Source: Sclerurus mexicanus (Eukaryota; Chordata; Aves; Passeriformes; Furnariidae). From it: a stretch of DNA of 64,000 nt. Both the position numbers and the translations under genes were made by a program. Below the pieces are notes generated by a model. It searched no databases and was not told the origin of the DNA. It was given only the letters and a program-made list of their open reading frames with translations. The stretch is taken from NCBI GenBank assembly GCA_013396755.1, contig VWZF01003842.1:3697442-3761441 (forward strand), in the 5' to 3' direction. Positions 38,279 through 49,700 of the stretch are shown in pieces; the first letter of the stretch is position 1, and every line of letters starts with the position of its first letter.

Positions 38279-39700
38279 TCATAGAATCATAGAATTTTAG
38301 AATGGGTTGGAAGGGACCTTAAAGGACAACTAGTTCCAAGCCCCTAACATGGACAGAGACATCTTCCACTACCGCAGGTTGCTCAGAGTCCCATCCAACC
38401 TGGCCTTAAACACTTCCAGGAGTAGAGCATCTATAACTTCTCTAGGCAACTCATTCCAGTGCATCACCATCCTCACAGTAAAGACTTTATACCAAATATC
38501 TAAGCTAAATATATCCTTCTTCAGCTTAAGACCTTTTGCCTTGTCCTATCACTACATGCCCGTGTGAAAGGTCCGTCTTCAGCTCTCTTCTAGGTCCCCT
38601 TTAGGTACTGCAAGGTGCTATAAGGTCTTCCTGGTGTGTTCTCTTCTCCAGGTTGAACAAACTGTCTCGGCCTGTCTTCAAAGCAGAGGTGCTCCAGCCC
38701 TCTGATCATTTTCATGCCTCTCCTCTGGACTCAGTCCAACAGGTCCACATCATCCTTATGTTGGGAACTCCAGAGCTGAACATAGTACTCCATTTGGGGT
38801 TTCATGAGAGTAGAGTAGAGGCAGGGAATTACCTCTGGCCGGCTTCTTTTGATACAGCCCAGATTCTGGTTGGCTTTCTGGACTGCAAACATTCAGCTTC
38901 TCGTCCGCCAGCCCTTCCAAGTCCTTCTCTCCAGGACTCTCAATCCATTCTCCCCAGCCTGTATTTGTGCTTGGGACTGTCCTGACCCAGGTGCAGGACC
39001 TTGCACTTGGCCTTGTTGAACTTCATGTGTTTCGCACAGGCTCACCTCTCCAGCCTCTCACAGTCCCTCTGGGTGGCATCCCTTCCTTCCAGCGTGCTAA
39101 CTGCACCACACAGCTTGGTGTCATCAGCAAACTTGCTGAGGGTGCCCTCAATCCCACCCTCCATATCATCAGGAATGTTAAAGAGCACTGGTCCCGATCC
39201 TGGCCCCTGAGGAACACAGTTGGACATCAAACTGTTGACCACAACTCTTTGAGTTGACCATCCAGCCAATTCCTCATCCACCCAGTGGTCCATCTGTCAA
39301 ATCCATGTCTCTTCAGTTTAGAGACAAGGATGTTGTGCATGACAATGTCAAATGCTTTAAACAAGTCGAGGCAAAAAAGAGCAGTTCGTTCTTCTGTCAT
39401 CCACCACCACTGTAACCCCACCACAGAAGGCCGCGAAATTTGTTAGGCACTACTTGCCCTTAGTGAAGTCATGTTGGCTGTCACCAATGACTTCTGCATT
39501 TGCCATGTGCCTTTGCATAGTTTCCAGGAGGAACTGCTCCATGATTTTTCCAGGCAAAATGTGGGGTGAGACTGATTGGCCAGTAGTTCCTTTGATCTTC
39601 CATACTGCCCTTTTTAAAAATGGCAGTTACGTTTCTCCTTTTCCAGTCAGTGGGAATTTCACTGGCTAGTCTGGTATATTCACTGGTATATACGTAGAAA
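38279..39700 (-). mobile_element. 5'-truncated CR1 LINE, 1.4 kb
   Basis: This is the largest mobile element in the window. The plus strand starts with the inverted 3' signature CATAGAATCATAGAA at 38279. It then runs through inverted CR1 sequence such as CCATCCAACCTGGCCTTAAA, CCTTGTCCTATCACTACATG, GAGGTGCTCCAGCCCTCTGA, CCTCTCCTCTGGACTCAGTC and CAGGTGCAGGACCTTGCACT. It continues up into the reverse-transcriptase part of ORF2. The similarity fades around 39670-39700, so the 5' end is truncated, as is usual for CR1. All frames carry stops and shifts. It belongs to a younger, longer-preserved subfamily than the fragments at 538 and 53677. Confidence 0.95.
39042..39690 (-). pseudogene. CR1 ORF2 reverse transcriptase, decayed
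   Basis: This part of the CR1 element still shows RT motifs spread over several frames. From the 5' side of the element (high to low coordinates) they are DWKRRNVTAIFKKG followed by NYWPISLT (about 39550-39665), then LFKAFDIVMHNIL with DRWTTGW and NWLDGQ (about 39245-39365), then VPQGPGSGPVLFNI. The catalytic FADDTKL follows at 39111-39131, with the FADD box intact at 39120-39131. Downstream, the frame holding NKAKCKVLH is visible near 39000. The protein would copy CR1 RNA at the target site. This copy cannot, because it lacks the endonuclease and its frame is broken repeatedly. Confidence 0.9.
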
Positions 39701-39854
39701 GAAATTACCACTAGCAGTTGTCATCCCAAAATCAGGTACTAATTTGAAGAAGTATTGAGAGAGTTTAATTTGGAATTCCATGGGAAGCCAGTGATGACAG
39801 AAACAACTATTGTTGTAATGTGCTTTTAGAGATAAACAGAGTTCACTCACTTAC

Positions 39855-40080
39855 TGTTAGGGGCCCGGCTTCAGAGCCAGAATACAAATCAGGAACCCCA
39901 GGAAAGCAGCAGAGCACAAAGACCCAAAGGTTCATACCACAATCCTTATCAAACAGATAGAAAAGAACTCTTCAATGGTTAATGTATTGTTGTTGATCAA
40001 CAGAGAGCAACCTGCAAAGGAGCAAACCCATTCCCAATGGCCCCACAGACAACTAGGTTTCTGTAAGAGTTCAGATCAGG
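39855..40080 (-). mobile_element. Possible LTR end (partial), uncertain
   Basis: The plus strand begins TGTTAGGGGCCCGGCTTC, so the minus strand ends in GGGCCCCTAACA, a plausible LTR terminus (CA end). The next 200 bases are richer in G+C and in T/G words on the minus strand, like a U5 region. I could not find the matching TGTTAGGGGC-type start at the other end, nor a target duplication. It would be a truncated LTR if real, and its right border is arbitrary. Confidence 0.3.
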
Positions 40081-43000
40081 AAGGCATCCATAAGTTCTCT
40101 TTAAATATGAACTGATCTGTAGATATGTGCCTTCAAAAAAAGAAGACTGTTCTTTGACTTCACATTTTTCAGTACTTCACTCTACTGTTCTTCACAAAGA
40201 CACAAATCTTTTTAAGTACATGCCCAGCCACTGAACTATTCACAAAGTGAAGATGGTAGAAATGGGTATGATCTGTGCACTCCTGGCACCTGAGCCTTGA
40301 CCATCTGTACTGTTTACCTGAAGAATACAAGTGCTTACTGAAAAGATTGGAGCAACCAGGATTCTAATAAAAGTTAGGGGTCTTGTTTCCCATCACTGCT
40401 TCCTGGCCACTCCTCTTTGCAGAATGAATCACTTTACACTCTCCTAGACTCCTTTCATTTCTCTCAAATGCAAGAACAGTATTTCATGGTCAATGCTGAA
40501 TGTGCAGTGGCCCTCAAGATTTATGAGTGAGAATATCTGCCTACAGATGACTGAAAGGAAGAAATAATTCATCTTTGCCACTAACTTACACTTCTTGGTT
40601 TGTATCCAAATTTCTCACCCAAGTTTATAAGAGTTCAGCCTGGGGCTTGAACAGAAACAATCAATATATTAAAGCAGAAACAGAAATAGTGACTGCTGTA
40701 ATTGCGTATGTGAGAAATCTATACTGACTAGAGGTTAGTATTTTGCAATACAGAATTCACAATACCTCTCTGGTTAAAAAAAAGAAATCAGACTGGGGAA
40801 ATCCTCCTGCTAAATGTTTCCAGAGGCTTAAAAGTTTTATTGTTAATATCCTCTATATCTCATGGAATAAGTGTTTTTCCTATTATCCCAGAGACACTAA
40901 CATTATGTACAATCACAGGTCATTAGTTTTTTTAATTGTCAATGTTTGCCTGTCCACGATGATGTTAAGAGAACATTGTCCTACCTGTTATTTCAAACCT
41001 CCATTTCTTACATTTTCCTGTCACAGACAAAACACAATTTATGGAATACGAACACCTATCATGAAAATAGTTTAAGACAAGCCACACTTTAGAGAACTAG
41101 CAGATAATAATTGTCATAAATTAAGATAGGTAAGGAACAATTTGTTTTGTTTGCTTATACTGTACACAGATATTCAGCTAGAGAACTGTGCTATATTAAA
41201 AAAATAAAATAATTTAAAAAAAGTTTGCCTTTCATTTTTAAAAGGTCATCTATGGGAACTAATGTCCACTAGGGAAAGGAACCCAAACAAAGAGATGTTC
41301 TGAGGAACTGCTTTGCACATTACTTTTTTTACCTACTGAAATTAACATGACACTGTGATAGAAAAGCTGAATCATGTTGCTGAGATAAAATGAAATTTTC
41401 TACCCGCCTCAGGAGAGGAGATTTGTTCTTTAAAATCAGTCCAACAATGGCAGTAGCTACCCATTATCCGAAACATAATAAAATGATTATGCAACTACTT
41501 TACTGAGGATTTCAGTCAGTCATGGTCCTTGAATATCCCACAAAAATTATTAGCAGACTCAGGATTGCTAACTCTGGAGGTTTCCACCGTATTAACTCGT
41601 CCAGATGAAGTTCTGTGGAGAATATGAATAGATACTTAAAGAAGATAGAATTTCTGCCTCTGCAGGTAAAGCTGTCATCCTTAGCTGATTTAGAAAACCA
41701 TGGAAAGACATGTAGATGATTTGAGCTGCAGGTGTCCTGTTAGATATTCATTCTGTAATTTGCCTTTTGGTATCTCCAAGTTCCAGAACCTCTTTAACAA
41801 GCTGGAACTTATTCCCTTTGAAAACAGAGTTGAAATATTGCCCAAAATTAAACTGTTAAATTCTAAGTTTTCTTTAAATAAACTAGCCTGCTTTTTACAA
41901 GCTCCAGAAGAAAAGAACTTCCTGGCAAAATGAAAACTCAAGGAAAAAAGAAAGCATTTTGTTACAATTCACCATTCATCTTCACAGCCTGTTGTAGACA
42001 GTCTGTAGAGTTTCTTTTCAGATTGTTCTTTTTCAGGCATTGAAAGTTCATGTGAATAAATGTGTAACTTCATAACTATAATAAGATCTTTCCTAAGAGA
42101 GACAAGACACACAAGAAACTCTCTCATAGACTGAGAACTGATCACTCTAACCCAGCTACCAAGAAGATGCTCAAAGCATATAGTATAGTTAAAGTTACAA
42201 CTCTCCAGTGTTAAATTCATCCAAGATTAATTCCAAAGGCTAATGAGTTCTTATTTGCTAAGAGCTAGGTGAGTATTTCATTCTGGAATAGTTGCTGATG
42301 AATAAGGAATTAAGGCCACTGTAAAAACAGTCTAGTTATAAGAGAAGACTGTTTCTTATTAATCATTTTACAGATTAATTCACTTTGAGAGCTGAGTGCT
42401 TCTAATGCCCTCATTAATCATAGAAGTTTTTTATCCCTTATCAGTATTTAAAAGCACCATTGACATCAGTCACTTGGGCTTTCTCAGAATTTTAGATTTT
42501 ATCAGAACCAGGATTACAGCCCTACCAAGAGAGAAAATGAGTCAATATTAAAAAATACCAAACAACCCTAGTTTCAAGAAAATTTTCTTTTTCTGTTTTA
42601 TTTTGTTCATAGAAGGAAATTGCCCTTATCAGTAAAGAGAAGGAGGAATTTCACTAATTAGAATTATATACAGAACACAGTATTAGTTCCTATTCTGTGC
42701 ACAAGGGATCGTGGTCATGGGTGGAGAGGGAAGAAGGCAGGAATGCATAAGGAGTATCAAAAAGTGAATTGCATGCAAAATGCATAAAATGCAACAGATC
42801 TATTCTTTCCTGGAAAAATTCTAACTTACTTGAGAGTAAAATACAAGCATTTTTAAAAGAGGGACTAAAGAGAGAAGACTATTTGCATTTAAATAATTCA
42901 CTCTCCATTTGCACATAGGCATTAAAAATCATATTTCCACAGACTAAAAGTAATAATATTCCTGGAAAAGTGAAATTCCATTTTATATCCATGAGATCTT

Positions 43001-44290
43001 TAAGAATAATTTCACAAGGAATCAAATGAAAGTCCAAAGAAATATATGGTGTCACTTTCCTGAAGTTGGTGAAACTACTGTGACCTAAAACGTGTCTTAC
43101 CCTATTCAAGATTCTGCCACACAGGACTAACAACAAAAGAGGCATTTCCATACATCCACAAAGTCAGTGGACAACAAGTGTGTTAACTGTTCTGTGTGTC
43201 TTTCAGACTGTAATTGAACTGTCTAGTGTAATGAATGAAGCATAAAATAATGTACATTCAGTTTGCATTTGTTTATCCAGACTGTCAGCCTGGTTTTGGT
43301 TCATTTAACACTAAAGAATTGTTTACAGGCAGATTTCTCTATTAATGTCCACATAGTTTCTTTCAAGTTTAACTTTCCAGTGTTTGGCACTACTTCAGAC
43401 ATAAGACTCATTACAACACTAGACTAATAATTGAAGTGTTTTTCTTTCTGTCATTGTTCTATGCAAATAAATAATTGGAACTATTTTAGAATGCCATGCA
43501 TTACATTAATCATAGTCTTATATGCACAACTTTTCTCCTCATGATAGCTTAGTTTCTTGACTAAGTTTAAGCATGAAACATGAGCCAACTGCTACAAAAA
43601 TTTGCTTTGAACAGCAATCTTAACAAGTTCTTCAATATATGAGAAAAAGAGGGAAAACTGTTGGTTTTTTTTTCACTCCAAAGCATTAATTCAAAATTTT
43701 TTTCCATGTAATAATTGTTATTCCACTGTGTCATTTATTTCACATAAGTACATAGAAAATTCAACAATAAATAAATATTTATAAATAAATATTTTGCAAT
43801 TAACACAAGCAGACACATATATGTTTACTAAAGATATTTCTGAAATCCAAATTTGCCCTATGTAAACAGAAATTCCATTAGAACTGAAATATATGGCCAT
43901 TTTATCCTTTGAACAGGAACCAAATCTCACCAAATTCAAAAGGAAGCATTTGTGGACTTTGAGTCATTATGCTGAAGTTTAATTGAGCTTGCAGGGATTA
44001 ATTTGGGGCTTATAGGAATAGAAAATTATCACTCCTGCTCTAAAATGTTTATGTCCCTAGAGCAATACTATTTTTCTGCACATTCATAGTTCTAGTCTTC
44101 CAGACAAATATAATATTGTCTGGCAGTTTTTAAGTACAGACATAAAAGAGCAGAGACAGTTTTATTGCATTAACAACCTTATTGAGAAGCCTAACAATGG
44201 ACCAGGACTGTTACCCACTCAGTAAATACTGCCAAAACTGGACATCCAAAGGTTCCATTTGTACCATTTTAAAAGCAGATACCTAAGAGG

Positions 44291-44357
44291 AAAAAAAAAA
44301 ACCCCAACAACCAAAAAAACCATAACAAACAGAAAAACCCCAAAACAAACAAGCAAG
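44291..44357. repeat. A-rich (AAAAC)n-like simple repeat
   Basis: Runs of A are separated by CC or CAAC words (for example AACCCCAACAACCAAAAAAA), ending near CAAGCAAGCG. This is a low-complexity A/C tract. Confidence 0.8.
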
Positions 44358-45364
44358 CGTATCCTTTCCTTAAAAAGCTTGGGTTACTGAATAATTACTG
44401 GTTTTGATAAGTTTTAGTTGATGAAAATAAATGGGAAAATGTTTGTATATATCTATGTATCTATTTATATTCATATCTATAAATTGGTTCTAGCTTACAC
44501 TTGATGAATGACTGAGATTTTAATACCCAGTTTCCATTATTTCTAACTAAATAAAGCATCTAGATGATTAGGTCATACTTTTTACTCTGCAGAACGAATC
44601 GCATGCTTTTTCCCAACAGCACAGGTTGTAAAGTCAGGGAACGAAGGGTTTCGTTTGAATTTCTGAAGGAATTTGCCATCTCTCTGTGGAATCCTGTATC
44701 ACTCTGCATGCCCAGTATCACCAGCCTCATTGATTAGAACAGTATCCAGTAAGACTTAGTTTTTATCAAGTTCTATGTGAAGTTCAGATTATTCATAGTC
44801 TTCAGCAATTATATGACAAAGGGAGGGCAGTTCTAACAACATTTTACCTGTCACCTTCCATAAGCAGGGATGTAGAATTTCAGACTTTTCTCTCCATTCA
44901 TGAACAAGTCCAAAAGAAAGCAGTTCAGCCTTGACACAGATGTGTCATTAGATCAAAATTTCAGAAGGAAGGTCTTCCAGAGTCAATGGGCTGGTTTCTA
45001 GGGGCCAAGCAAATCTATAGTTTACATGAGTGCTATAGGTGGAGCAGTCAGTTTAACATGAAGTAGGTTGGGTACCAACACCACAGAAAATTGTCATGTC
45101 AGAAAATCTCCCAAAGCAAAGGTCAGGGTGCACCCTAAAATCATCCAACAAAAAGGTATGAGAGAATTTTGCTTTCATTCTGAAACAGAAAAGATGTTGA
45201 TAATTCGATAAGTCACTTAGCCAGTTATTATGTCATCTTCTTCTGACCCATCTGAGACTATGCACTGAGTTTCATCATTTCTAGAAAGAGTGCCTGTGGT
45301 TCATGATGATTGAGGAGCACACCTTGGGTCTTGCCAGCATTAGGAAAAACACAGAAGCAAAATA

Positions 45365-45406
45365 AGAGGGGAAAAAGAAAGGGGGGAGGGAGGGAAGAGA
45401 AACAAG
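45365..45406. repeat. Purine-only G/A tract
   Basis: An almost uninterrupted purine stretch including GGGGGGAGGGAGGGAAGAGA. It has clustered G runs, so it could adopt an unusual structure (triplex or G-quadruplex-like), but no function is implied. Confidence 0.8.
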
Positions 45407-46429
45407 AACAGCTTCCTCCCTATAATAAGTATCAATAATTATAAAGTTTCCTTAAATAAGAAATAAAGGACAAAACTTGTAGAAGTGTATGCCATTACCT
45501 GTGTAAGACAGAGTAAATATTTAAAATTATCCAGAAGACTGAAAGGAGCCGGATGCTTTTGAGCTGCACTCTGACATTTTATACCATGAGAACTTCACAG
45601 GAAAGAAATAAAATATGAATACCTGCCTGTAGACACTACAAAGGCTAGAAATGGATATGAATGCTTGTTCACATATGCTATTAATGAGATAAGTGTGAAC
45701 ACATATTACCATTTCAAGAAAAAATAAAACTCATACCTGAAAAGGATGTTGAAAAAATAACTACACTGGAAAACGTTCATCTGCTTTTAAAAAAACCTGA
45801 TTGACAGGTTATGCTGGAATCTGGAAAAATTCCAAGAATATTTCATGCTAGTGATTTGTTATGTGACACTATTACCATTGACTAATAAGCAGCAGGATTA
45901 GCAACTCAGCATGGTGCTAAATATATTATACTGCTAGAGATGACACATCTGTGTAGTACAATGACCTGATTCCTGGTTTTGCAGGAATAGAATTGTCACT
46001 CAATAAAATTACCAAAAGGAACTACAAAATGAAGGAGCGCAATAAGTCAAGAAGGAAACCTGAAAGTACAAGTGGGAATAGGCTCAAAATTCTGCAACTG
46101 TACTTGATAAAAAGTTAGCAGCCAACAGGTAGGTTGCCTTATTCTCAATTATGTAACATAGTGCCCTTGGTTCTACAACTGGACTCTGATAAAAATAATT
46201 AAGCAGTAAGTGCAAGTTCTGACAATAAGTGCCAACATATTAGGTGCCTACCACATATTCCAAAGCAAGCTGTGGATGAATCTGCACAGCTCCCTCTCAG
46301 TATTCTTAGTAAAGGGGCCTGGATAACAATGTCTGGCAAGGTAAATAAATAATAAATGTAAATAGTTACAAAAGCAGCATGCATATTTGTAACAGTGGAA
46401 AGAGACACGCACAAAGCAGTAGTCAAAAC

Positions 46430-46745
46430 TTGGTTTTGTGTCAGAAAACCCCTGCACTGCATTCTCCACATGGGTGTGGCAGAATCCAGTCATTCCCATA
46501 ATAATGGCTAATGCACAGACAATACAGGGTAGAAATAGCAGAGAGCCACACATCTGGTGTGCAGAAGTGCACCTGCATTGTGCTTTCACCAGGAGGTGTG
46601 CCAAGGGATTGTGGGAAGGGGCACAGGGTCACCTACAGCTGGGGTACCAACATCTCCAGCAGGAGTTTCGTGTCAATGGGAGAAGCTGTACTCCAGTGGG
46701 GCTGGGTTCACATCACAGTGGATGGGGCAGTGATTAGAACTTTCC
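46430..46745. other. G+C-richer patch of unknown nature
   Basis: The stretch is visibly richer in G and C than the kilobases around it and is open in several overlapping frames on both strands (up to 118 codons on the minus strand, 46248-46604). None of the products has a motif I recognise. It shows neither CR1 nor LTR hallmarks. It could be an unrecognised repeat, a decayed pseudogene or a regulatory element. Confidence 0.35.
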
Positions 46746-49700
46746 AGGATTCACTATAGAAAGATGTTTAGAAAATTGTACCTGTATTTTAATATTTTAA
46801 AATATTGTGGTTTATCTATGACATTATTGATACTGATCCCGAAGACGCAGATTGCTCAGTAACTACACTGCTATCATTCTGACTCCGCAGCATTTCTGAT
46901 GTAAATGTTTGCAAAGTGCAGAACAGAGATTCAGGCTAAACATTTTGGAGCAGCAGCAGAATCTTATTCCAGACTTGCTGTTATCTTATTATGACTCCTG
47001 AATTGCAAAGAGATTTTAAATAACTGTTTTCATTTCAGAGAACTGGGGAAAGCAACTAAGTCTTTACAAGCTGACAAGTTCAGGAAAAGTAAAAAGTTGA
47101 AAAAAACTGCTACTCTCAACATATGATGATACTTGAACCTGATATACCATCTTTGGTTATAAATGGCAAAGCACAGTGCTATTTGATTTCACAGCATTCT
47201 TTTAAGCATGGAACACTAAATAAATTTGGGATTGTTTTAGTCTCCTATAAAACATACTCATGCAACACCTAGAGGAAAATTTGTCATTATTTCTTTATCT
47301 TTGCTCCAAAAATAAACCCAGAAGATTCGTACATTCAGGAAACCGAGCGAACTGATTAATCAAGTCAGTCATTCTGCTCATTATTACAGAACTGGAAAAA
47401 TTATGTTGCACTAGTTCTTCCCTTGATGCTCATATCTGCAGCAGCACACAATTGGTATTTTTGTAATTAGTCAAGTTTTCTAAGAACTAGTGAATCCAGA
47501 ATGCAAGGAGAATACTGACCAGCTGCTGTCAGTTCCAAGAATCAGTAGAGCTCTAAACAGATATTGATTGCTTATATATTGAAATACTAATAATTGTGCT
47601 GCATTTCAGACAGTTATGGAACTTCTCATCACTTTCTTCTGCAGACACATAACGATAATTTTAATTGATAGTTCCAACTCTGCTACTAATTGACAATGGA
47701 ACTTAAAGAAAACTTTTTGTGATTAATATTATGTGCAACCGAGCTGTGCTGAGCTGTTCATTCAAACCTAGATTAATATCATAAAAAAACTGCAAACTTG
47801 CATAGCACAAGAATACTGTAGGTAAACCATATACTTGGGCAAAAATTTAGAACCCCACTAGAAATTTGGCTGCTGACTGAATTAAAAGGAGCACAGTGTT
47901 TTATCTGTGGCTAATGCATTATTTGATACCACTCCACAAAGTAGCTGAACATTATAGAAAGGCTTCTTGGAACTGAGTGTATGTGTGCCTAACAGTTCCT
48001 TATCCTAAAAAACAGTGAACATAAAAAGAACAATTAGGAATTAAAATATTTTTTAATTACATAATACAGGTTAAATGTTCATAAAACATTTGCATCATGA
48101 CTAACTTAAATGAGAGGCTTCATACAAAGCTATTTAAATCAGTGAGAAGATTCCTCGCAACTTCCATGAGCTCTGACTCAAGAGCTTGTACAGCTTATAG
48201 AATATTTATTACAACCTTGCTCTATGGAACAAGAAGAGGCAAACATGAACCACGAACATTTATACTCGTTACCATAACATGAAACAATGATTTTCTGCTG
48301 TACAGACCTTTGACTTAATCCATCTGTTCCATTGTATCTGCAAATATGGAACCAGCACAGAGAGAAAGGCTTGCTCAATCACCAAAACAGCATGAGATGA
48401 AAAAGAAATATATGAAATAATTGTGCAAGAATAAAAATTATTAGCATACAGTCCTGATTCAAAATAGACCTGGACAACAAGGGTATTTCCAAAAGACCTG
48501 ACTGCACCTAATGATGGTGACATCTTCAGCACGGGTAAAACTGACAAAACTCAGTCTGGTGATCCTTGTAACCTTTGTGATGTCAGTCACTAACAATTAT
48601 GCTCCATCATGCCCTCCTTTTACAAAACTACATTCAAAAATAAGCATGATGTAATTTTGTTGTTGTATTTTGAGGATTAAATAACAAAATGTCACTTCAG
48701 TAAAATTACTATTCAGTAACATTACTATCAGTAAACAGATAGATATTCTTTTCTAACCAAAATGATACTGGAAGTGCCATAATAGAAACAAATGTTCTTA
48801 CTATCACAGTATATTAGGTGCAATACAAAAAAACCATTGTTTTGAACAGGTTTTGGATACTGACCAATTCCAACATGCAGAATTGGAGCTGAAAGAGAGG
48901 AAATGACAAGGAGTGTTCATATTCTTCCCTTATAATTCTTACATTGACTTCTAGTGATGTGTCTAGAGCTATTTGCCTTAGGTGGTGTCATTAGGATAGA
49001 ACAATGTGATTAGATGAACAGTAGCAACCAGTTGTTGACATCACTGTGAAAATCATTGTTAAAATATGTTTCCTCACACTTGTCATTGCAGGAACCTGCA
49101 GGAATCAATAGGAGAGACTTTTCCTGAAAATTTTTAGTATGGAGTGCCAGACAGAAGGACAAAGGCATGTCCTAAGTATCCTTGCATAATTTAACAAAGG
49201 AGTACCTGTAATAAAGAGTAAGATGAAAAGAGAATGAGTAGAAAGGATGGTGAATTCCAACCTAGATGCTACTATAGGCACAAGCAGTCTGGAGTTTGTA
49301 TGAGTATGACAACACTGAACTCAACAAAAAGAGTGGTTTTGTACATCACACTATCCACTTTTTTTTTTTTCTGAGTGTTAGGAAATCACCACTTGTTTTG
49401 TCAAAAACAAGGCATTATTTAGAGTTGAAAACAGAAACTAAAACAAAGCACATCTTGGGAGATGAAATACTGTTGCACTGTCATGACCACTCTTACTCTG
49501 ACATTCCCAGAGAAGGATGCTCAGATAGTTTAATAAGATGCCTTCAGAGCAGCAGGTAGGTTCTCTTAAATTAATGCAGACATTGTGTATTTTGGCCACA
49601 CTTTTCCCCATTTTTCTTTCCTTTTGGGAGATTCTTTTGAATCTATTCTTAGAATATTGATGTCAGAGGCTCCTGACTTATCCTCAAGGTGAAGCATCCC

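Larger units (their letters stand above)
40081..46429. other. Unique AT-rich DNA, no gene seen
   Basis: Stops are frequent. The longest open frame is 110 codons (40743-41075, plus strand) with no recognisable motif. The overlapping opposite-strand frames at 41690-41941 have no supporting exon structure. Only simple A-rich and purine-rich repeats were recognised (44291-44357 and 45365-45406). Confidence 0.55.

Noticed and set aside
38330..38345. CCCCTAACA near 38340 as the missing partner of the possible LTR terminus at 39855
   Set aside because: That word lies within ordinary CR1 3' UTR sequence and is on the wrong side of the candidate LTR.
38349..39257. Several plus-strand frames of 69-110 codons between 38.3 and 39.3 kb
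   Set aside because: These are antisense shadows of the minus-strand CR1 element.
41690..41941. Opposite-strand open frames of 83 and 77 codons covering the same 250 bases
   Set aside because: Both strands being open over the same bases reflects local lack of stop words rather than coding; no family resemblance was seen.
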